Origin: Litoditis marina
Lineage: Eukaryota; Nematoda; Chromadorea; Rhabditida; Rhabditidae
Assembly: GCA_964036275.1 (NCBI GenBank)
Contig: OZ038438.1
Span: forward strand, 12,728,720-12,792,719
DNA length: 64,000 nt
Reading direction: 5' to 3'
Position numbers and translations under genes: made by a program. Positions 51,229 through 63,792 of this stretch are shown in pieces. The notes under the pieces were generated by a model that was given only the letters and a program-made list of their open reading frames with translations, did not search any database and was not told the origin of the DNA. Position 1 is the first letter of the stretch; every line of letters begins with the position of its first letter.

Positions 51229-52137
51229 GTGTTTTTCCGGCACACATATTGTGGCATCGAACTAGGTCAAACTGAGAACCACGTGAAATGAATAGAACAC
51301 ATTAAATAACCTAAATCTTGAGAAAAAACCATTTGTGATGTTTTCTCACGTCGTGACTGTTTCATTGACTAGTATAATGCACAATCAATCATTTAAGTGA
51401 ATCTCAGTTTGGTCCAAAGATTCCTACACTACCATTACATGGTCTAATTTTCATCAGTGATGTGGTGGTCGTGCACGATGTTCGTGTTTAGTCGCGTTCC
51501 TGTGAAGTCTGACGTCATATAGTTTAATTCTCCATTCGTGAACGAGCTTGTACATTCATTAGTATTGTACCATTATAGAAAATGTTAGTCCATCGTGATC
51601 TAGGTGTTTCCTTTCCAACCAATGTTTTTTGTTTCGTGATCGTATAGTCTTGAAAATTGTCTCTTTGTCTCTCTCGAGTTTCCTTACCCATTTTCAAATA
51701 TTGTCACCCATCAGGGTCTTAGGTTATTCTATTTAGCATATCGTTCTTGTCCATGGGATCTTCGTTTCGAAAAGTGTTTCTCGAGCTGTGGGTGAAATGT
51801 ATTCTTTCTATTCAATCCTGTTACAGTTGTCTTCAGTTGTCATAATATTCCATGAGGTAATTTTCCTCTCAAATAGTCGAGAATGTTCATCTCGTGTAAT
51901 TATTGAATTTCATATCAATGGTAACCGTCAGCTCTGAATATCCGTCACAGATTGTCCTGGTTGTTTCATGTCATTTCTATTGGTGATACATAAAGATTGT
52001 TCAGACTACTCTGTCCCTTAAAATCACGAATTTCGAGCTTTATCGCTACAAGTATCCAATTATATCTAACATATAATCTGAATCTACCATCTCGGCTATA
52101 TATCATCGATGAAGCAAACATGACAGTTACCCGTTCC

Positions 52138-52143
52138 AATAAA
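52138..52143 (+). terminator. Candidate poly(A) signal of vab-3
   Basis: CCAATAAAAC about 0.9 kb after the vab-3 stop, the first full AATAAA downstream. No coding exon lies between. Confidence 0.4.
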
Positions 52144-53751
52144 ACAATCCACCAAACAAACTTTGGATATTTTGAAGATCGGCTTCATCAGTAATTGTTG
52201 TATACACTTTCTAAAACAGCTAGCTGTACTGCTCTCGCATCATTGCGGTACCCACTCAATCCCGAGAGTTCCCAAATTAGTTTAGTTATTTTGAATACAG
52301 TGCGAGTCAGCAGAGAACTTTGCGTGGTATCACATGTAAAGATCATTCGAAGTGACAGACAGGTGATAGAATGCGTGATCGATGAGGGTGCTGAGTGTGA
52401 GAGACGGCGGAAACAGCGTGTTATCGGAGAGACGCCGACACAAGACGGGCGGCCGATGGCGACAGGTCGCGCAAAAGGTGCTCTATATGCATGTAACGAA
52501 TGATGAATGGGGTCCAACACACTTAATTAGATCTTCAACAGAGGCGCTAAACGACAACCACTAATTTATCGCAATATTCGCTCAGTGTTGTCACGAACTT
52601 GGTGTACTGCGTTTCGCCATTCGCCTACTCTTAGAGAGTAAGAAGTTCTCTGTTTTTTTAAATAACTAATCTTTAGGAGAATGGAAAAGGTAATTTGCTT
52701 CAAGTGTTCTCGAGTGGTGGTGAGACGTACGACTTCTCTTTACTCTTCAAACTTCGGAGTATCGTAATTATTTAGTTCAATTTATTAGACTGTTTCATTA
52801 GATCATGTGCAGCAGTACGTCGTACGTCTACATGCTACAAATATTCCGGGAGCCTCCACATTCATACTTTAAGAATCAACGTGGGCAATGCAGAAGACTT
52901 CGCGAATGTTTTTACAATAATCGGAGACCAGTGTACAGTTATGTTGTGAAATGTGTCTGTGTTCTCATGTATCTTGTTGTTTATGTGGCTGTTCTATTTA
53001 TTTTCAGTATATTTTGCGTTTGTAATGCCTGGACAGCACCATTTTGAGTGCTACGACCTTCATGACTTCTTTTACCCCTGTTGAGTTTCCCTTCTTTGCC
53101 TTCCTTGCCGCCGCGAGACTCGTTTTCATGAACACAGAAAACCAAACGCTTTTGTAACTCACGTTTTTGTTCTACTGAACGTGACACACTTCAGATCAAA
53201 AAAGTAAACTTAGTCATCACTAGGGAGCAGAACGGTGTTCAAATTCATGGAAGCTATATTACTCTGTTTTTATTCAATCGCTGGAACTTCGGAGTATATA
53301 CTGTTGTATTCCAAGTGTAGTTACTTCGTTTCAAAATCAGAGTAAACCTCTCAGAAAAGTAAGCTTGCACATGAAATCAACTTGAAATGACGAAAAGCGT
53401 TGAGTATTGCGTGTACGATGCACAGACGAATCAGAGTAGTAGTTTCATCTACCAAATTGAAATAATGTTTAAAACGCGGGTTTCTAACTACAACAGCAGA
53501 AAACCACAAGTGAACATGTATTGTCTGCTCGCGTTCTAGACATATAACGATTCCAGGTAGCGTTACAGACTTCGAAAATCAGTTTTTTTTTCAAGAAATA
53601 AATAATTCAGATACGGGAAGCTATCGTACCTAACTGAAAAACGTCTATCGCAGGAGTAATTGCGAAACGACCTCTTTTGCCTTCAGTTCATATTTGGCCA
53701 TTAAGGAGTGTTGACGTAATTGCGCCTCGTTCACGACTCTTTTTTCTACAG

Positions 53752-53801
53752 ATCTGGAGCCATTTAGTCTGGATACGCTGGCTGATTTTCAACAAAGATA
53801 A
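53752..53801 (+). other. Isolated terminal-exon-like ORF downstream of vab-3
   Basis: A strong acceptor (CTTTTTTCTACAG) is followed by two bases and LEPFSLDTLADFQQR then TAA. Entry phase is 1, the same phase in which vab-3 exon 11 (50264) ends. Splicing 11 to this exon would replace the conserved Pax6 tail with DLEPFSLDTLADFQQR. It may instead be chance, or the end of an undetected gene. Confidence 0.3.
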
Positions 53802-54418
53802 ATGGCAGCGTTCGTGTTCATGATAGAAAGGTGGCCGTACATGTCGGACATCAGAGATAATGCCGGAGAGCTGCTCAGTATACTAAGAAACCATTTGTAT
53901 ACGCTTCAGTTACTTCCTGTTGTTCATATATTCTAACTGTTGTTTTTTTCTTCAGATTCACAAGAACCTATTTTCGAAGTCATACCATTATTCGTTGTTT
54001 GCCTCCTTCAAAAATATCTTAGAGCGCGCCCAACTTTTGTGCTTCGATTATAGTTTGTTTCACCAATCGATGTCCTTCTACAGTAATCCGTCGCATATTT
54101 AGAAGGCTTTTTCTAATGAATAAATCAGCAGCATAGATAGAAAACACAATAGCGGAAATTGAAGTCATTTCGAACACACCAAACTACGAAACGTTCATCT
54201 AGAAGTTCGCGAAGATTACTGTAGAGGGTTATAAGTGCGTGGAACAGACTATACCACACTGGGTAAGGGATAAATTTGGCAGCCCATAAAGATCATGTTA
54301 TCACCAAAAGTTGTTTGATTCTAACAAAGAGGTAGAGTGATGTAACTGCTGAATTTTCCTGGGGACGGTTCACTTTAAGTTTACGGCATTACCGACTGAT
54401 AGCGGATATTCACAGAAT

Positions 54419-54545
54419 AGGCCTATAACCGGTGTATGCCGTCGTAGCCCGCTGTGTTTGTAGTGTTATCCCGCTGTAGTTGTTTCTCGGTTGAAATTCG
54501 AGGATCACGGCGTATATCGAGATCAAACTACAACGAAGATTCGGT
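54419..54545 (+). mobile_element. B-box-like dispersed element between vab-3 and mboa-7
   Basis: GGCCTATAACCGGTGTATG, then GCTGTGTTTGTAGTGTTATCCCGC and a distal GAGATCAAACTACAACGAAG. Same order as the copy at 6941-7062. Confidence 0.6.
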
Positions 54546-55499
54546 AACAGACTATAGAGAAGAGCTGCCGAACCAGCCTCAATTGTACAATCATTTGTTT
54601 CCAGTGCAACTCTAGAGTATGTCGCTAGTTTTGAAGTTTTGAAGGAATAAAAGTGTCATTCCGTCGCTCAATGAGAGAAACGGATGTGCCCTACACACCT
54701 TCCATAGCTTGAGCCCCTTATAGTCAATAAATTTTTATCCTACTATTCTATAGAGGCACTCTAGCGGGAAATGTTCGACTTGAGGTATATTGAAAATATA
54801 GCCAAACTACACAAGCACCGGGTTCATAACACCCCGGTTGATTCTGAAGAGCATGGTTGGTTTGTTGGTTTGAGCCAACCTGGTGGCTTCTGTAAATCAC
54901 TCCAAAAAAATGCGAAACACAAAATAAATTAGCGGTCTTTTTTATATGCGCACCTGTACACGAGAGCGCTAATGCAGAGTAAACCTAAGTTTCCTTTGTT
55001 GAAAATTGTGTTAATTTTGCATACATCTAGAGTACGGTTATATAACTGGTTCTACTCAAGGAATGCATTTAGAACGTCGAGAAATTTCTGATTTAAAAAA
55101 AACATTTACAGTAATGGATGCTGTTATAAAACAATGAACAGCAAACTACAGAATATTAAATTAGTCCTCAACTATGCCAAGAATACTATTACTACCGTGA
55201 TGATAAAACTAAATATGATAGAAATCTGCAACATTTTCAAGACTAAAAATTAAGTGATAATACTAATAAATAAGCAGATCACAGAGAAAGGAAATAGCTG
55301 CCTAAATGGAGATGAAAAAATAACAACATAAAAAACGCATGGTACTGAAAACAATTGAACAAAACCTGTGAGTGTGCACCAGGATTAATTGCGCTAATAA
55401 ACATCTACATGTAATGACAAACTGTGATATATGACAAGCATATTGAGAAGTAACAACAAAATAAACTCCTCGGAAAATGTATACAATCACCAATAGTGA

Positions 55500-58400
55500 T
55501 TAAAGTTCCTTTTTCGCTTCTTGCGCCGATAAACCTTTCCTTTCCACAGATTTGCGTGCTTTGAACTTGATGAGGTACACCTTATGAATAATGTAGATTG
55601 GCAAGGTAACTAACAGAAGCCAGTAGTACAGCGAACTCCAGAATCTGTAAAGACATAATAATGACAAAAATGATATCTTTCAGTGCCCATATTTTATAAT
55701 AGCCGACTCATCGAAGAAAACAACATCCAATTATTTATATAGCTTGAGCATTACAGTAATCCACTTATAAGAGTACAAATGTACCACATCTACAAAATTG
55801 CCCAGCAGGGTAATTCCCTAAACAAGTGTTAGGTGTGACCGACATGTGCCATGCAAAATTGAGAATGACCATACTGACACCTCTTGCCAGCTGTATTCCA
55901 ACAAAAGGATGACACGCAGTTGACAAAATAAGCAGAAAATGGGGGAAAATGTACAATCGCCCCCCACCCAACAATCACCCCCCCTCGTGGTACTATTACC
56001 CCCCACCTCATTGAAATCCTAGAAAAATCGCACGAAGGTGAGGGGTAATTGGTAAATGGGTTGGGGGGACATTGTACATCTTCGACAATGAACAATCACC
56101 CCCCACGATACAAAATGAGGGGTGATAGTACATACCCGGAACGCCGGAACTGATGAACAATCACCCCCCACTCAACCCAAGCCTGCAGTAAATAAGCATG
56201 GTGTAGAATCGCCCCCCAAAGGTGGGGGGCGATTGTAGTACGGGCCCTTTTCAACCCATTTTAGACCAGGGTGGGGGGCAATTGTAAACTACTCCCGAAA
56301 ATGGTATTTCAATGTAGACAAATCCGAGTTCAGACAAAAAGAATTTTCGAATTTAGTTCTGAGAATCGCGAAAAAAATGTACAAGAGAAGCAAATATACT
56401 CCACCTGTGGGTGTCAGCGAAATTTTTGAGTAGAAAACCGGTGGCCAGCATATCGAATCCACGAGAACGGAATGTCGCTATATATCTGAAATTATGAGTG
56501 AAAAGAAGTGAATAGCCAGAAATGTAAATGTAACGATTGGGTGTAGGTATCACCAATAGGTTTCTAGGTCGAGAATTTCAACTGTTGAGAAACATGAAAC
56601 AGTGATTTTTCAAGCTCTGGAGAACTTTTAAAAGTTACAAAGTTGGGTTTCGAGTCCAACTCGAAACCAAGGTTTTTAAGAGATTTTAATACATGAAATG
56701 ACTAATTTTTTTTTGAGATTTTTGAAACTCTTGGGCTACAAAAATAGAGTCGCAGTCGGAACTCACAATTCCCACGTTGAACCACTAATGAGCAATACTT
56801 CAAAACTCACAAATATCGGAACCATGCTGGTCTTTTTCCAGTTTTATCATCAATAGGAACCGCACTGAATATGATATCCTCTACGCTTGCACACATTGGC
56901 ACAACAAGGAATGACCTTAAAATAACATTCATTTATTCAGATAAAGTGACTGAAAACACGTACAACTGTACAGCTTTTCAAAAGATCAATACCTCAACGG
57001 TCTTAAGGAAATACGGAAACTCAAAATCACTATTTGCTATTGTACATAGACATGGCCTCACAAGAGTGTGTGTGGAGTGAGAATCGTTTATCGAAAGCAA
57101 GGTACAAGGGTAGAACATTCACCATCATCAAACATTTTAGAAACTCACATGAAGTAACCAGCGTAAGTACCGTGCCATAGAGCAGACACGAACATAGTGA
57201 GCTCCACCCTGTAACAAAATATGTATTTTAATATAAAACGGATACTCGAAAACATCAACAAGTAAGCTACTTCCGCATGTGAACGTTAACGCTTAAAAGA
57301 ATAAATACGTTTATCAACTTTGGCATTAGTGCCAACTGAATCAATATATATGACGTTGAAAGGTCTCACGCCGAGGTGACGTCGACGTGTAAGTATAGCA
57401 GAAGCCAATAGACTAGCTGATACAAGTTTGCGTTAAAGTCGAGCATTATAATCGGTTAGAAATCACCACAAGTTGACGATTTAAAAATTACAACAAAAAT
57501 TGCCAGATTGCCACCGGCGATTTCGAAAAATACAACGAAAATTGCCACCTGTAGAGTTTGTTGGCGCGAGAGTGCACAAACAGGGCTAGCCAACTTTGGA
57601 CAGACTTGTTCCATGAACGAATTCCTGCTCGATAACCGTCGCTCATCTCGACCTTTAACAGTTAATTTTGAATATAAAAGAATCAAAACTATATTTTCTA
57701 TAGAACCGAATTCACCCTGTAATTCCAGTCAACCCAAGCTTATGTTATGTAAGAACGGAGAACGTAAAGCAGGTTGCTATGTTATGTGAACGATGTGAAC
57801 TTACAATGATAGCACAGCCAGCTGAACTTGAGAACGACTTCTTAAGGAGCTATTCTGCAGGTGACCCAAGTTGTGGGTTCTGGTGACTAAGCGAAAATCT
57901 TTTCATAGGGTTCCCAAGCGTACCTGGGCAATATCTAGATTCACAATGGCATCCGAGTTGTACACGACATCTTCACGACCCCGCAGCTTCCTGTAATGAT
58001 GAATGAGAGGTAAGTATGCTGCAACGACAAGATAGAATTAGAAAATAATAAACAATCTTGTAACCCGTAAAGACCGCCAGTTAAAAGTGAAGTAAACCAC
58101 TTTTAAGGAACAGAAAAGCCACTGTACATATTTCTCCTTAGTTTCCCCCTAGACAACTTTGAAGTAATTTTTCTTAAGCACAGTTTGAGAAATGATTTCA
58201 AGAACAAGAAGTTTTGGTCATCTCATATCATGATTAACTGGATTAAAAACTCAGTAACCCAAGTTTCATCCACACCGTGGCTAACTCGTTAAACAGACCC
58301 CTCCAACCTATTCTCACATTACGGAGAAGAATATAAGCAATACTATATATCACGAAAGATTTTCAATATGGGAAAAATGACGTACTCATATTGCTCCAGA

Positions 58401-61400
58401 TCCGTTGGCCCAACCACTGTTCGAGGTTTGCTCTTCTCCGGGTAAATGCCGAGTCCGAGAGTAACACACATACTTTCAGATACTGCCCAAGCACTGCAAT
58501 TTGGGAGATTACAACATGACTACAATACGCGAAATCCAACTGATACACAACCACATGTCTCATATGGGAGAGGAACTTTCAAACTATTATTGTTGAAAAG
58601 GAGGGGTCGTAAGCCGACTTGAGAACAATGACGAACTTCTTACAAAATTATCAAAATAAAATCATTTTCGCGAAAACGGACAAGAATAGTTTTCTCCATT
58701 CAGCGAAGTACGCCAGGGTGTGATTCTGGTGTCTATGTCATCTACAGTAGTAGCTAAGGAAAACAGACCACAATGTCCGAACTGACCTGTAAACTCTCGT
58801 CCGGAACACCAAAAACACAGCGGCAGCGTAGACCAACCGCCACGCAAAAGACATTTCCCACACGGAATCACTTCGAAGACCCTATCATGGATATAATATG
58901 ATGACCGAGCAGAAAAAGTATACAAACTCGCAGCACACTATGAGGACACCCTAACACGTGTATTCCGAGATTGTCGCCACACGGTTATAATAAATATCAT
59001 ATTTGTGAAACAAACACAAACCTTTAGTTGGTCAAGCAATGTCGCAGATTTTATAAAAGTTGTTCAGACAAGGTTTGTTAAAACATGTGAATAATGTGTC
59101 TAACTTACGTCCAACGGGAACAGCTTGTTGAATATGACGAAAAGCGGCACCGACCAGCATAACCTCAATGCTCTATCTTTAATCTCGTGCACTGGAGACC
59201 AAGAAGACAGTAGAACGGCATCTTGTGAATCGAGGAACATCTGATACGTATAGTATGGGCCTGGAAGATAATACAATTTCATGGAACAATTTACATAAGA
59301 TTCTAGAACTATTCAGAAAAACGATGAAAAACATCGCTTCTTCAACTGACATTATGCATTGAGATGAACGAACCTGTGAAAAGACCGCAAAAATGATAGA
59401 AATAGTTGAAAATTTCGAGAGCACTAGGCTCCTTGGTCAACAAACGAGTAGGTTTCCCATTCCTTAACGTGTGAAGTTCCTCTTTAGTTTTTCGTGAATC
59501 AGACACCTCGAATGCAAGACCAATCACCTGAAACCACACTCTATCAAACGCCCTCGATACTCAAAAAACCAACATATTCGCTAAATGCAAAACACAATAC
59601 TAAATACGTTAAACTATGTTACACTGGGAGATGTTCTCATGTCTAATGTCTACCCAACTAATGTAGAGATGAGTCTGTGTTTGTACTGTGTCGCCTTCTT
59701 ATAGCAAATAGCATGTTTTCTTTTCAAGGCTGGTTTCTAGTTTCTAGGTGAAAATAATGATAGACAACGAAATTCTGGATTCTGCAATGTAGATTGAGCT
59801 CAGAAAACCCATCAAAACCCTAGTTGTTGGTTTAAGCATAATCTGCTCCACAATTCATAATGAAAAATGAACCGTAAACAAGACCCACCCGCAACGTCAT
59901 AATAAGTTGCACAACATTGGCCTGACTTGCCAACTCCATGACATCTATAAAATAGTGAATATACCGCACAACCATCAAATATGCAAAAGATCCGATGAAA
60001 AGAGCAGATGTGAGGTACCTGGAAAGTCGGAATGACAAATACTAGTATTACGCAAAACAGAACTCAACGACCATCCTTCGAGAGATATGATTCTGACTGT
60101 TTCGAGTGTCATTGTACCTACAGAAAAAAACATACTTAAAAGGAATATAGAAAATAGCTTGGAAGTAGAGCAACACTTAAATTTTTTATATACTGAACAG
60201 TTACTTACACCCCATACTTGAATGTAATACACGGCTGAAACAGTTGCCGTAGAAGATTATTATTAATACTGCAATACATCATTGAATACTGTGAATGTTC
60301 GCATAGTAAACAATAACACAACTAACCTCGTCGGACAAAACTTGATACAGGCTCCTGCGAAAAGAGCAAGAGGGAGTGAATAAAATATTTTATATCCTGA
60401 AAGAGATGTTGTGACTAAACGATCGAATGATAAGGTAGAAGGCACGTTCGCGCGTTCATATTTCGCTGGTGAGTTTGGAGTATTGGAGGCGACGTCGAAG
60501 GTTATTTGGATAGATACTCTGGCAACCTATAGAAACTCGCAACCTCGCAAAGACTGGATTGGCGTATTTCAATAAGAGATTGATTCCCTTCGATAAAGAG
60601 AAAGAGGTTTACGGTGAGTTTTTGAATGAATTCTGACTTTCCTGGTCGAACACAGTAAATTGAGCTTCATGCTTCACAGTAAATATTATATTTTGTTTCC
60701 GTGTTTCGCGGTCTGAATTGAAAACACGCTTACCTAAAACTACTAGAGCCATGACAAATCCAACAGGTCCTCCGGCATTAGTGAGAAGCCAAACGCTGTT
60801 TTGCCGACGAATAATCCACGTCAAGACAAAGGACACCAAGAGGAGGCCTGAAAACACAATAGTCTATTTAACAGTGAAAATTAACAATCTTCTGAGCGTT
60901 AACGACGAAACGATTTTTACTAAATATTCTCTCAAATGTTATATCTAAAATGAATGGGGAAGTAAATGGGGGAATTTCTTATTTTGTACACCCACGGCCA
61001 CGGCCACGGAACAAGGGAAAACAGACTGTGTTAATGAGGAATATGACTAGTACAAGGAAGGTACCCCGGGCTACGCCCGGGTACCTCCCTTGAGTCTAGG
61101 TCGGTGGTTGCGTCGAGATGTTTCTTCCTTTTTTCGTTTTCGAAAGTTTTCTCTAACGTAGAGCGCGGTAGTTATTCTTAACATAGAGCGCGGAGGTTCT
61201 CCTTAACTTAGAGCGTGGTAGTTCTCTTTAACATAGAGCGCGGGTGTACTTTTTAACATATAGCGCGGGTAGTTCTCCTTAACATACAGCGTGGTATTTC
61301 TCTTTAATATTCTGCTTAACATAGAGCGCGGAAGTTCTCCTTAACGTAGAGCGCGGGAGTTCTCCTGAACGTAGAGCGCGGGAGTTCTCCTTAAGATAGA

Positions 61401-61778
61401 TCGTAGTACTTCTCTTTAACATGGAGCGCGGTACTCCTCTTTAACATAGAGCGTGGTAGTTCTCCTTAACATAGAGCGCGGAAGTTCTCCTTAGAACATA
61501 TCGTGAAAGTTTTTCTCAACGCCAATGCCAACGCCAATTAACACCAAGCAGCGGTTTTATATTAGTAGATTGACTTAGCGCACAGCTTTCTTAAAGGTAA
61601 ATTGTTAACGTTGTACTATATATTATGAGTTTTTATCCGCTACCTTCATTAATTCGTATTTCCCAAATTCATTTCACTATTGCGCTAATGAGAATTATGA
61701 GTAGTATTGACTTTATTTATTCATACCTGTATATATCCAATCATCCTTGGATAACAAACCCAGCACATTCCAAGACAT
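55500..61778 (-). CDS. mboa-7: Lysophosphatidylinositol acyltransferase, MBOAT7 type, 15 exons
   Basis: A multi-pass ER-membrane enzyme that transfers polyunsaturated acyl-CoA chains (arachidonate or eicosapentaenoate) to lyso-phosphatidylinositol. Exons (minus): 61778-61727, 60847-60734, 60354-60327, 60268-60209, 60018-59889, 59527-59374, 59260-59109, 58881-58787, 58493-58386, 57990-57924, 57652-57549, 57208-57149, 56915-56811, 56485-56405, 55644-55500; all in phase, 484 aa (human MBOAT7 472). Start MSWNVLGLLSKDDWIY with acceptor TTGCAG one base upstream. Landmarks collinear with MBOAT7: GSFAYLMVVRYIH, GLFTGPYYTYQMFLD, RTRVYSAWAVSES, GIRSWNKSVQSWLA carrying the MBOAT Asn (335), TMFVSALWHG carrying the catalytic His (367), GFDMLATGFLLKNFAD, and a lysine-rich tail. 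The tail (ARKSVERKGLSAQEAKKEL) looks cytosolic. A decoy exon at 57853-57802 is also in phase but lacks the WN motif, so I left it out. The last intron carries a C/G-tract element and intron 1 a tandem repeat. Confidence 0.94.
55941..56286 (+). mobile_element. C/G-tract dispersed element, copy 2 (mboa-7 last intron)
   Basis: About 345 bp with TGTACAATCGCCCCCC near the left end and GGGGGGCAATTGTA at the right end (imperfect inverted termini). Several C6-C8 and G6 tracts are spaced by ATTGT/ACAAT. It is collinear, in opposite orientation, with 27293-27568 and less degraded into long homopolymers. Confidence 0.75.
61054..61091. repeat. GC-rich near-perfect hairpin
   Basis: AAGGTACCCCGGGC, a 3-base turn (TAC), then GCCCGGGTACCT. 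The arms pair with one extra C. It lies at the left boundary of the 25-bp tandem array in mboa-7 intron 1. Confidence 0.7.
61154..61505. repeat. 25-bp tandem repeat array in mboa-7 intron 1
   Basis: About 13-14 degenerate copies of AACATAGAGCGCGGTAGTTCTCC-TT. Units vary mostly at TAG/AAG/GAG and CGCG/CGTG; one unit is truncated (AATATTCTGCTT near 61307). GC-rich GAGCGCG every 25 bp gives a strong periodicity. Confidence 0.85.
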
Positions 61779-62164
61779 CCTGCAACCGTTTTATTAGTCG
61801 GAAACCAGATAAAAATGATAGCAATCAACGTTAACATATAACACGTAACAAACAAGGCACAGGTATAGGATGTATCCCAGCTAGGAATATCAGATTGATA
61901 TTGAGAAAAGTTATGAAGAACTTTATTTTACTTTTTCAATTGATTATCGTAGGGGATGACGGTTCTAATCTATACTTTAAGTTTGCCCGTTTGCCTGAAC
62001 CAATTCTTGATTTGAAAAGAGAAAATATCATACGTACGTCGTTAACATACATACATACAGAACCGTTGAAACATTCATGTTCACACCTCACATAAACGAG
62101 TCACTCGAATACAAAATAACTTGAAAATAAAAAACATAGTTATTGTTATATTAGTACAGTTAAA

Positions 62165-62195
62165 ATAAAATAATAATAATAATAATAATAATTAA
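62165..62195. repeat. TAA trinucleotide microsatellite
   Basis: About eight tandem AAT/TAA units flanked by further A/T-rich sequence. Confidence 0.8.
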
Positions 62196-62468
62196 ATAAC
62201 GATCGAGTTGAAATTTAAACACAACGAGCAATGAACGCACGCTGTAATTACAGGGTGACCAAGTCGTGGGTTTTCCGTAACGTTGACTTATTTACTTTTA
62301 ACACTGTGAATGAGAACAGAAAGATGAAAAGAACGTGATATAATTTAATAGGAATGTGACGTTAAGGCAATTTACTGGAAATCCTGTGAAAAATGGAGCT
62401 ATTACTAAACAAATTTACCCCTAACGTCGGCTTTCATAACTCGTAAATGAATAAGGTGAATTCTATAT

Positions 62469-62715
62469 CTAACCGGGTTTTTAGGTAACCTAACCCTTTT
62501 TTGGTAACCTATTTTTCAGGTTACCTCGGTAGGTAACCGGTAAGTAACCTAAAATGAAAAACCGGTTACCTGTTTTTCTAACGCAAAATGCGGTTTTTAC
62601 CGTTAGTTTGAACGGTAACCGGATTTTAGTTCCAGGTTACTTCCAGGTTACCTACCAAGGTAACCTGAAAAAAGGTTAGCGAAAAAAGGGTTAGGTTACC
62701 TAAAAACCCGGTTAG
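62469..62715. mobile_element. Fold-back (MITE-like) element with 34-bp perfect ends
   Basis: The first 34 bases (starting CTAACCGGGTTTTTAGGTAA) are the exact reverse complement of the last 34. The arms continue to pair imperfectly over about 110 bases each, sharing CAGGTTACC, GGTAGGTAACC and AACCGGTTACC. The interior is built of the repeated short motif GGTTACCT/AGGTAACC. No ORF. Typical of a non-autonomous fold-back DNA transposon or MITE. Confidence 0.85.
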
Positions 62716-63115
62716 TTGTAGAATTGGCCAATGAATAAGTCACGTAAAAGCTATAGAAACATGTTTTTCAAGAAAACATGCATTTTTATTATACTATTGG
62801 CCCTTTGTGGCTTTTTGTTTTCATATGAATATCTCACGTCGCTCAAGATTGGATTATAGTCTACGTTTTTGCTACCTGGACTTCTACCGTATACAGGCAG
62901 TTGAACCTTCTCATAAAAACATCAACCTCACAGAAACATTTCTGGTAGCAAGTTGTTATGGATACAGACACGTACATAGAATCGTGCGGTGTTTGCACAA
63001 CATTTAAATGTTCGAACACCCATATGTTTCAACTAGACACTTTAGTACCCTACGTAGGAATGAGAAGAACTATATAACTATTGGGTTTTGCTAATAATGT
63101 TTTGCGAGATGTTGT

Positions 63116-63792
63116 CTAAATTGAAGTATTAAGCGTATTGATTGCACACTGTACAGAATAGTGTACTATTGAAATCTGGTTGGCCAAATCGTTCGCGAGC
63201 GTGGATAGTTCCGAACTGTTAGTCGTTAGCGACATAGCATCTACCTGAAAAATTGAGATTAACCAGATATGTTCTAATGTCAACCATGCAACACATATAT
63301 GAGATAAGCATAACAGAGTTGTAGTCTGAACTCGATATAAGTCATAGTTCACAAACTTCAACCGAAAAGCAACGTGAGCAAACTACACACGCAGGAAATG
63401 CACACCGTATAGGCTTGTAGGGGACATAGCGAACCCTATACACTGGCTTCGGATATGTACGTACCACCGCGTAAACTTGCTGCATAACTGTTCCTGCATA
63501 ATCGTCGTTCTTGCTCACAGAGTACAGTACATGACGAGCTGTGAAATCACCAGGTGCACCTCTCGGGTTCACGAAACATCGCTCGAAACTGAAAAGTTTT
63601 ATTTTGTTATATTCTTTCGAAAGAAAAATCCTGTTTTTGTAAAAATACTGCAGTAAAAACGGCTTTGGAACAAAAAAAATCCGTTCAAAAAACCAACTTG
63701 ATCTGTTTGTCATTAATCCGACTGCGTGAAATAACGGGATCTTCAAACGACAAGGGATTTGACTCAAACTTCTTCGTAGCTACAATCATGCT
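63116..63792 (-). CDS. Glutamate carboxypeptidase II-like (NAALADase, M28 family) C-terminus, partial at window edge
   Basis: Type II membrane zinc peptidases of this family remove C-terminal glutamate from folates or N-acetyl-aspartyl-glutamate. Only the last three exons are present: 63792-63698, 63588-63465, 63244-63116, in phase, about 115 aa. They encode the helical dimerisation domain. FESNPLSFEDPVISRSRIND and FERCFVNPRGAPG match the GCPII stretch ...MNDQLMFLERAFIDPLGLP. ARHVLYSVSKNDDYAGTV matches YRHVIYAPSSHNKYAGES, and SVQCAINTL matches TVQAAAETL. The metal-binding and catalytic residues are in exons beyond the right edge. The donor of the first exon (CAA|GTTGGT) is weak but is the only one that keeps phase. 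Which worm paralogue this is cannot be told from the fragment. Confidence 0.85.

Larger units (their letters stand above)
51229..55499. other. Interval between convergent vab-3 and mboa-7
   Basis: It holds the vab-3 3' UTR, a GC-rich patch near 52375-52480, the terminal-exon-like piece at 53752, and the dispersed element at 54419-54545. I found no in-phase exon chain. Confidence 0.5.
61779..63115. other. Interval between the carboxypeptidase and mboa-7 genes
   Basis: Contains a TAA microsatellite, the 247-bp fold-back, and TTTATT near 62784 (AATAAA on the minus strand, a possible poly(A) signal for the carboxypeptidase gene). The mboa-7 promoter or leader presumably lies here too. No coding exon was seen. 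Confidence 0.5.

Noticed and set aside
52195..52520. Overlapping 102- and 110-codon ORFs on both strands
   Set aside because: They overlap on opposite strands in a GC-richer patch, with no convincing splice sites and no family resemblance.
57802..57853. In-phase minus-strand exon candidate in mboa-7 (NSSLRSRSQVQLAV)
   Set aside because: It lacks the WN...VQ.WLA motif of the family, which is present at 57652-57549. Including both would add residues where MBOAT7 has none.
61727..61860. Hydrophobic minus-strand frame over the mboa-7 first exon
   Set aside because: It ends in phase 0 at the exon 1 donor, while exon 2 needs phase 1. The overlapping MSWNVLGLL frame has the right phase and matches the MBOAT7 N-terminus.
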